Below, one piece after another: positions 41,055-45,657 of a DNA stretch of 45,657 nt; the first letter of the stretch is position 1, and every line of letters begins with the position of its first letter. The position numbers were made by a program, and so were the translations under genes. The notes below the pieces were generated by a model. That model saw nothing but the letters and a program-made list of their open reading frames with translations, did not search any database and was not told the origin of the DNA. Source of the DNA: an uncultured Oscillibacter sp. (GTDB taxonomy: Bacteria; Bacillota; Clostridia; Oscillospirales; Oscillospiraceae); the NCBI GenBank assembly GCA_910588175.1, contig CAJUQQ010000015.1:1-45657 (forward strand). Direction: 5' to 3'.

Positions 41055-41100
41055 ATATGGACCAACCCCTGCCTACACCATACTTCTGGAGGGAACTCAA

Positions 41101-41988
41101 ATGAAATTCAACAACCCCACCGGCTCCATCGTCGCCATGATCACCCCCTTCCACCAGGACGGCAGCGTCAATTTCGATGCTCTCACCCAATTGCTGGAGC
41201 GGCAGATCGCCGCCGGAACCGACGCCATCCTCACCCTGGGCACCACCGGCGAGTACCCCACCATGAGCCACGAGGAGGACGCCTCCGTGGTGGCCCACAC
41301 CATCAAGGTGGTGGACGGCCGGGTGCCCGTCATTGTGGGCAGCGGCTCCAACTGCACCGCCACCCAGGTGGAAAAGAGCATCCAATACCAGGATATGGGG
41401 GCCGACGCCCTGCTGCTCATCTCCCCTTACTACAACAAGGCCAACTCTGACGGCATGGTCCGCCACTTCGCCGAGACGGCGGACCGGGTGAAGATTCCCT
41501 GCCTGCTCTACAACGTCCCGGGCCGCACCGGCTGCTCCATCCCCGTCTCTGCGGTGGAGACGCTCAGCAGGCACCCCCGGATCTGCGGCATCAAGGAGGC
41601 CAGCGGCGACATGTCCTACGCCATGAAGATCGCCCACTGCGTGGGGCCGGACTTCGCCCTCTACTCCGGAAACGACGACATCACCCTTCCCCTGATGAGC
41701 ATCGGCGGCAGCGGCGTCATTTCCGTCTTCGCCAACGTCTGCCCGGACGTGTGCCATCAAATCGTGGCGGACTACGCCGGGGGAAACCAGGCCCGGGCCC
41801 TGAAGACTCATCTGAAATACCTGGAGCTGATGAACGGCCTCTTTATGGAGGTAAACCCCATCCCCGTCAAATCCGCCATGAACCTGATGGGGCTGGACGC
41901 GGGCCCCCTGCGCCTGCCCCTGTGCGAGATGAGCCGGGAGCATCAGACGGCCCTCCGGGCCATGATGGAGGAGGCGGGGCTGCTGTGA
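41101..41988 (+). CDS. dapA: 4-hydroxy-tetrahydrodipicolinate synthase
   Basis: Condenses pyruvate with aspartate semialdehyde, the first step of the lysine and diaminopimelate branch. 295 residues, TIM barrel. The Schiff-base lysine is Lys165 in CGIKEASGDM; TLGTTGEYPT and YNVPGRTGC are the pyruvate-site and Tyr-site motifs. ATG 41101 has GGAGG upstream; the longer in-frame reading from 40912 is rejected because it translates the L-box. Its stop overlaps the dapB start (GTGA), and it is under lysine riboswitch control. Confidence 0.97.
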   Translation: MKFNNPTGSIVAMITPFHQDGSVNFDALTQLLERQIAAGTDAILTLGTTGEYPTMSHEEDASVVAHTIKVVDGRVPVIVGSGSNCTATQVEKSIQYQDMGADALLLISPYYNKANSDGMVRHFAETADRVKIPCLLYNVPGRTGCSIPVSAVETLSRHPRICGIKEASGDMSYAMKIAHCVGPDFALYSGNDDITLPLMSIGGSGVISVFANVCPDVCHQIVADYAGGNQARALKTHLKYLELMNGLFMEVNPIPVKSAMNLMGLDAGPLRLPLCEMSREHQTALRAMMEEAGLL

Positions 41989-42704
41989 ATTACATTCTGA
42001 TCGGCCGGGGAAAAATGGGCTCCCTCATTCAGGAAACGGCTCAGGCCGCCGGAGACGAGATTCAGGCCGCCTTTGACATCAACGATATCGACCAGCTGGG
42101 CAATCTCGGAAAGACGGCCGATGTGGTCATCGACTTCTCCCGGCCCGGCTCGCTGCCGGAGGTGGCGTCCTATGTCCGCCGCACCGGCACCCCCCTGCTC
42201 TCCGGTACCACCGGCCTCTCCCAGGCGGACCACGCTCTGCTGGAGAGTCTGGGCGCCTACGCTCCGGTGCTCTGGTCCGCCAATTACTCCCTGGGCGTGG
42301 CCGTATTGTACCGGGCCCTGGCGGCGGTCTCCGGGGTTTTAAAGCCGGACTTTGACATTGAGCTGACGGAAACCCACCACAACCAGAAGGCTGACGCTCC
42401 CAGCGGAACCGCCAAGCTGCTGCTGGAGGCCATCGACCCCGCCCGCGCCCTGACCCCGGTCCATGGCCGGGAGGGAAACACCGGGCAGCGGCGGAAGGAC
42501 GAGATCGGCGTTCACTCCCTCCGGGGAGGCACCGTGGCGGGTACCCATACCGTCCACTTCCTCGGTCCCGACGAGGAGCTGGAATTCACCCACCGGGCGG
42601 CCAGCCGCCAGATCTTCGTCAACGGCGCGCTGCACATGGCCCGGCTGCTGCCGGGGAAACCCAACGGGGTTTACGACCTGCAAAAAATTCTGTTTGGGGC
42701 GTAA
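41985..42704 (+). CDS. dapB: 4-hydroxy-tetrahydrodipicolinate reductase
   Basis: NAD(P)H-dependent second step of diaminopimelate synthesis. 239 residues, compact form. The N-terminal nucleotide loop is LIGRGKMGSLI; VVIDFSRPGS and LSGTTGLS precede the catalytic segment TETHHNQKADAPSGTA (His-His and Lys), and the C-terminal GALHMARLLPGKPNGVYDL is typical. The start is GTG 41985, sharing four bases with the dapA stop; no better ATG is available. The 92-base gap to dapH contains a hairpin. Confidence 0.95.
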   Translation: MNYILIGRGKMGSLIQETAQAAGDEIQAAFDINDIDQLGNLGKTADVVIDFSRPGSLPEVASYVRRTGTPLLSGTTGLSQADHALLESLGAYAPVLWSANYSLGVAVLYRALAAVSGVLKPDFDIELTETHHNQKADAPSGTAKLLLEAIDPARALTPVHGREGNTGQRRKDEIGVHSLRGGTVAGTHTVHFLGPDEELEFTHRAASRQIFVNGALHMARLLPGKPNGVYDLQKILFGA

Positions 42705-42720
42705 GAACAGCTCCGCGTGT

Positions 42721-42753
42721 CCGGTTCCCAAAGCGCTCTGTATAGCGAACCGG
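42721..42753 (+). repeat. Hairpin between dapB and dapH
   Basis: 7-bp stem CCGGTTC (42721-42727) with GAACCGG (42747-42753), an inner AGCGCT/TAGCG pairing, and no T run. It is likely a transcript processing or stability element that sets relative dapH expression. Confidence 0.4.
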
Positions 42754-42796
42754 GCATGTATGTCCGCTCCCACACCTTGCTAATCAGGAGGTTCCT

Positions 42797-43492
42797 ATGA
42801 ACGCACAGGAAATCATTGCCTATATCGCGAACTCGGAGAAAAAAACCCCGGTCAAGCTCTACGTCAACACCACCGGCCCCGTGGATTTCGGCTCCGCCAA
42901 GGTCTTCGGCTCCGGAAACAGCTTCACCGTCTTCGGTGACTGGGCGGAGCTGGGCCCCATTCTGGAAGCCAGCGGGAATAAGATTGCCGACCTTGTCGTG
43001 GAAAACGACCGCCGGAACTCCGGCGTGCCCCTGCTGGACCTCAAGGGCGTCCAGGCCCGAATTGAGCCCGGCGCGGTCATCCGGGAGAAGGTAGAAATCG
43101 GCGAGGGGGCCGTCATCATGATGGGGGCCGTCATCAACATCGGCGCCGTAGTCGGCCCGGGCACCATGATTGACATGGGGGCCGTGCTGGGAGGCCGGGC
43201 CATCGTGGGCGCCCGCTGCCACATCGGCGCGGGGGCCGTGCTGGCCGGCGTGGTGGAGCCCGCCTCCGCCACACCCGTCATCGTGGAGGACGGCGTGCTG
43301 GTGGGAGCCAACGCCGTGGTCATTGAGGGGGTCCATATCGGCAAGAATGCCGTTGTGGCCGCCGGGGCCGTCGTCATTGAGGATGTGCCTGACAACGCCG
43401 TGGTGGCGGGAAGCCCCGCCCGGATTATTAAAATGAAGGATGAGAAGACCGAGGGGAAAACCGCTTTGGTAGAGGCGCTACGGAAATTGTGA
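42797..43492 (+). CDS. dapH: Tetrahydrodipicolinate N-acetyltransferase
   Basis: Acetylates tetrahydrodipicolinate with acetyl-CoA, committing the cell to the acetyl branch of diaminopimelate synthesis. 231 residues: an N-terminal helical part (MNAQEIIAYIANSEKKTPVK) of the DapH/YkuQ type, then a left-handed beta-helix of hexapeptide repeats (AVIMMGAVINIGAVVG, GARCHIGAGAVLAGV, VLVGANAVVIEGVHIG) from residue 90 on. CAGGAGG before ATG 42797. The succinyl type (DapD) differs in its N-terminus. A terminator follows after 77 bases. Confidence 0.95.
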   Translation: MNAQEIIAYIANSEKKTPVKLYVNTTGPVDFGSAKVFGSGNSFTVFGDWAELGPILEASGNKIADLVVENDRRNSGVPLLDLKGVQARIEPGAVIREKVEIGEGAVIMMGAVINIGAVVGPGTMIDMGAVLGGRAIVGARCHIGAGAVLAGVVEPASATPVIVEDGVLVGANAVVIEGVHIGKNAVVAAGAVVIEDVPDNAVVAGSPARIIKMKDEKTEGKTALVEALRKL

Positions 43493-43569
43493 TATTGTGA
43501 TATCGGAAGGGGAGATGGCTACAAAAGGAACCCATCAAGGGAACCCTGATAAAGAAATCTTCCTGATAG

Positions 43570-43614
43570 GAGACCACCGCATGATGCGATAGCGTCATGC
43601 GGTGGTCTCTTTTT
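43570..43614 (+). terminator. Terminator after dapH
   Basis: 15-bp stem GAGACCACCGCATGA (43570-43584) with 43595-43609, ten-base loop, then TTTTT (43610-43614). Confidence 0.88.
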
Positions 43615-43675
43615 CGAACTTGCTGTCCTCCAGGGATAAATCAATCTCCCCAATGAAGGCGCAATATACGTCCAT
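43595..43675 (-). CDS. Tiny ORF, possible gene remnant
   Basis: 26 codons starting MDVYCAFIGEIDLSLEDSKF and ending in the dapH terminator stem. It follows the 56-codon ORF by ten bases on the same strand, with GGTGG just upstream. It reads like part of a real protein but is short, and I recognise no family. It may be an eroded accessory gene. Confidence 0.3.
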   Translation of the reverse strand: MDVYCAFIGEIDLSLEDSKFEKETTA

Positions 43676-43684
43676 CCACCGGAC

Positions 43685-43855
43685 TCATCTGGGCGGCTTG
43701 GGCATCTCACCAGCAGCCGGCTTTCCCGCCTCCTTGACGCCGGGTTCCTCCTGCTTTTCGCCCTTGGTCCCAGACTCTACCAGCATGCTGGGGGCCTGGT
43801 GTCTGGAGCCTCTATTCGCAAAATGATGATACCGGATAGCCTCCCATAAGCCCAT
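43685..43855 (-). CDS. Small ORF, possible remnant
   Basis: 56 codons starting MGLWEAIRYHHFANRGSRHQ and ending KPPR, with a Lys/Glu/Pro-rich second half. The frame is open another 13 codons upstream without a start that has a ribosome site. It occupies, with the tiny ORF beyond it, the 550-base gap between dapH and the antiporter gene. I do not recognise it. Its aromatic-rich N-terminal part suggests coding origin, perhaps from a mobile element. Confidence 0.35.
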   Translation of the reverse strand: MGLWEAIRYHHFANRGSRHQAPSMLVESGTKGEKQEEPGVKEAGKPAAGEMPKPPR

Positions 43856-43900
43856 CCCGTAGACCAGGGAATCCCGCTTTCTCTCAGGTGTTCATTAGTG

Positions 43901-43920
43901 TCACATTGGCTCCATTGTGA
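43901..43920. promoter_or_regulatory. Near-palindrome upstream of the antiporter promoter
   Basis: TCACATTGG-CT-CCATTGTGA (43901-43920), 8 of 9 positions pairing, about 60 bases before the -35. A second perfect repeat, GGCTTT-C-AAAGCC, follows at 43952-43964. Both are operator candidates for the antiporter and oxidoreductase transcript. The rest of 43856-43981 shows nothing clear. Confidence 0.35.
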
Positions 43921-43981
43921 GATGACTTTTGGAAACGCCACTTAAAAATCCAGGCTTTCAAAGCCCAGGCGCAAAAACCTA

Positions 43982-44011
43982 TTGCCGAAAGCCCCCGTTG
44001 TCTGCTATAAT
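43982..44011 (+). promoter_or_regulatory. Promoter of the nhaC-type gene
   Basis: TTGCCG (43982-43987), 18-base spacer, TATAAT (44006-44011), about 30 bases before the ATG at 44042. Confidence 0.72.
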
Positions 44012-44041
44012 TCTGAGCAGGAAAGAGGAAGGAGAAACCAT

Positions 44042-45466
44042 ATGGAACATGATATCAACAAGAAAAGCAGCGGCCTGGCCTTGGTCCCCTTTGTGATCTT
44101 TGTGGCGATCTATCTGGGGGCGGGACTGATTCTCCAGGCCCAGGGGGTGGAAATGGCCTTTTACCAGTTCCCCTCCGTCACCGCTATGTTCATCGCTCTG
44201 CTGGCGGCTTTCGCCATCACCAAGGGCCCCCTGGACCAGCGCTTCGCTATCTTTGCCCGGGGCGCGTCCAACATCGACGTGCTCACAATGCTGATGATTT
44301 ACCTGCTGGCCGGGGCCTTCTCCAGCGTGGCCGCCTCTATGGGCGGGCGGGACGCCACCGTGAACCTGGGCCTCTCCCTGGTCCCTGTACAGTTCTTGGC
44401 GGCGGGTGTCTTCATCATCTCCGCCTTTATGGGCACCGCCACCGGCACTTCCATGGGCACCATCAGCGCCATCGTCCCCATCGCGGTGGGCGTGGCCGAC
44501 AAGGGCGGGCTGTCGATTCCCCTGATGGTGGGCGCCTGCGTGGGCGGCGCCATGTTCGGCGACAACCTGTCCATGATTTCCGACACCACCATCGCCGCCA
44601 CCCGCTCTCAGGGCTGTGAAATGCGGGACAAGTTCCGGGTGAACTTTTTCATTGCCCTGCCCGCCGCGCTGATTACCATCGCCGTGCTGCTGGTGGCGGG
44701 CCGTCCCGAGGTCATACCGCCCATGGACGATTTGAGCTACAGTTTTATCAAGGTGATTCCCTACCTGCTGGTGCTGCTGCTGGCGCTGGCGGGCATGAAC
44801 GTATTTCTGGTTCTGACCATCGGCATCTTCACGGCGGGAATCATCGGCCTGGCCACCGCCTCCCTGGACCTCTTCGGTTTTGCTCAGGCGGTTTGGAGCG
44901 GCTTTACCGGTATGAACGAGGTATTTTTCCTCACCCTGTTCTGCGGCGGAATGAGCGAAATGATTGCCCACAACGGCGGCATCAACTGGCTGATTTACAA
45001 GCTCCGGGGCATGATGCGGGGCAACCGCTCCGCCCAGGTGGGCATTGCCGCCCTGGTGTCCCTGTCCGATTTCGCCACGGCCAACAACACCGTGGCCATT
45101 GTGGTCAGCGGGAGCATGGCCAAGGAGATCAGCCAGGAGTATAAGGTGGACCCCCGGCGGACCGCCTCGCTGCTGGACGTGTTCTCCTGCGTCTTTCAGG
45201 GCATCATTCCCTACGGCGCGCAGCTGCTTTCCGCCGCGGCCCTGTCCGTCGCCAACGGCTGCCCCATGAATCCCATGGACATCATCCCCAACCTGTGGTA
45301 CTGCTGGATTCTGGCCGTGGTGGGCATTGCCTCCATCTTTATTCCCTTTGCCGACGGCCCCTGCAAAAAGGACCCCTGGAACTGGGAGTATGACGTGGCG
45401 GAATCCGGCGCGGCCGCCAAAAAGAAATTGCTGGAGGCGGAGGCAAAAGCGGAGAGGACCCGCTGA
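44042..45466 (+). CDS. NhaC-family Na+/H+ antiporter-type carrier
   Basis: 474-residue polytopic membrane protein of the NhaC family (ion transporter superfamily). Family segments are FMGTATGTSMGTISAIVPIA, GACVGGAMFGDNLSMISDTTIAA and SLSDFATANNTVAIVVSGSMA, with conserved Asp in GDNLSMISD. About eleven hydrophobic segments are visible, and the C-terminal end is charged and Ala/Lys/Glu-rich. ATG 44042 has AAGGAG upstream. Some NhaC-type proteins exchange organic anions or malate/lactate instead of Na+/H+. The next gene encodes a 2-oxoacid:ferredoxin oxidoreductase subunit in the same direction, 52 bases away, so a link with 2-oxoacid uptake is possible. Confidence 0.88.
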   Translation: MEHDINKKSSGLALVPFVIFVAIYLGAGLILQAQGVEMAFYQFPSVTAMFIALLAAFAITKGPLDQRFAIFARGASNIDVLTMLMIYLLAGAFSSVAASMGGRDATVNLGLSLVPVQFLAAGVFIISAFMGTATGTSMGTISAIVPIAVGVADKGGLSIPLMVGACVGGAMFGDNLSMISDTTIAATRSQGCEMRDKFRVNFFIALPAALITIAVLLVAGRPEVIPPMDDLSYSFIKVIPYLLVLLLALAGMNVFLVLTIGIFTAGIIGLATASLDLFGFAQAVWSGFTGMNEVFFLTLFCGGMSEMIAHNGGINWLIYKLRGMMRGNRSAQVGIAALVSLSDFATANNTVAIVVSGSMAKEISQEYKVDPRRTASLLDVFSCVFQGIIPYGAQLLSAAALSVANGCPMNPMDIIPNLWYCWILAVVGIASIFIPFADGPCKKDPWNWEYDVAESGAAAKKKLLEAEAKAERTR

Positions 45467-45518
45467 ACGGACGGGCTTTTCCGAGAACGGCAGCAACATG
45501 GAAAGGAGACCAAATCGT

Positions 45519-45657
45519 ATGAAAGACATGGTAGAAATCCGGTGGCATGGCCGGGGAGGCCAGGGAGCAAAGACGGCGTCCCTTCTGCTGGCGGACGCGG
45601 CCTTCAACACGGGCAAATACGTCCAGGGCTTCCCGGAGTACGGTCCGGAGCGGATGG
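45519..45657 (+). CDS. 2-oxoacid:ferredoxin oxidoreductase gamma subunit, partial
   Basis: The first 46 codons only. MKDMVEIRWHGRGGQGAKTA with the following KYVQGFPEYGPER is the typical N-terminus of the gamma subunit (PorC/PorG) of pyruvate or 2-oxoacid:ferredoxin oxidoreductase, which oxidises 2-oxoacids to acyl-CoA and reduces ferredoxin. GAAAGGAG ten bases before ATG 45519. The remaining subunits should follow beyond the right edge. The substrate cannot be told from this part. Confidence 0.85.
   Translation, partial: MKDMVEIRWHGRGGQGAKTASLLLADAAFNTGKYVQGFPEYGPERM

Noticed and set aside
40912..41100. N-terminal extension of dapA
   Set aside because: It would translate the lysine riboswitch and its terminator; ATG 41101 has its own GGAGG.
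43979..45616. 545-codon frame opposite the NhaC-type gene
   Set aside because: Shadow with low-complexity composition; the plus-strand gene has promoter, ribosome site and family motifs.

Overview
The window is GC-rich, densely packed chromosomal DNA from a spore-forming gut Firmicute. The best guess is the Oscillospiraceae (Flavonifractor, Oscillibacter or Lawsonibacter type). This rests on family resemblance only: spmA/spmB, an AbrB/SpoVT-type regulator, a T-box and an L-box leader, a glgBCD + glgAP glycogen cluster, short-form HisG with HisZ, the acetyl (dapH) lysine route, and Na+-type carriers. No rRNA, tRNA or CRISPR array was seen.

Layout. 1-2160 is the end of a mobile element that runs off the left edge: a large serine recombinase, a 62-codon ORF and a 5'-truncated AbiEii toxin gene. 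It abuts the promoter of glnS (2194-3882). 3924-8118 is all on the minus strand: an ECF sigma factor with a membrane-anchored partner, a glutamate/aspartate-type symporter, an Asp/Glu racemase-family protein and a TauE/SafE permease. 8332-17358 is the glycogen cluster: promoter, structured leader, glgB-glgC-glgD with ATGA overlaps, terminator, second promoter, glgA-glgP. thrS follows on the minus strand behind a T-box. 19494-22400 holds a small inverted-repeat element (MITE-like), an Xre regulator with a membrane partner, spmA-spmB and an AbrB-like regulator.

22409-31058 is a complete histidine operon on the minus strand (hisZG-D-C-B-H-[flavin protein]-A-F-IE-J), starting with a HisZ-HisG fusion. 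Next come fumC, an MBOAT/DHHW/DUF4358 surface-acylation trio, a threonine aldolase, a small ORF, the K+ uptake pair ktrB-ktrA, an M20 deacetylase, and the lysine-riboswitch-controlled dapA-dapB-dapH operon. The window ends with an NhaC antiporter and the start of a 2-oxoacid:ferredoxin oxidoreductase gamma subunit.

The most unusual features are: (1) charged low-complexity tails on two glycogen enzymes of one cluster. GlgA ends in 13 uninterrupted acidic hexapeptides plus a Lys/Ala-rich tail, and GlgB ends in a histone-H1-like basic tail. (2) A HisZ-HisG fusion that keeps a good internal ribosome site for free HisG. (3) A hairpin that places the recombinase start codon in its stem. (4) Two divergent promoters superimposed on the same 34 bp. 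(5) An uncharacterised structured leader ahead of glgB. All functional statements are family inferences from reading the sequence; no database search was run.
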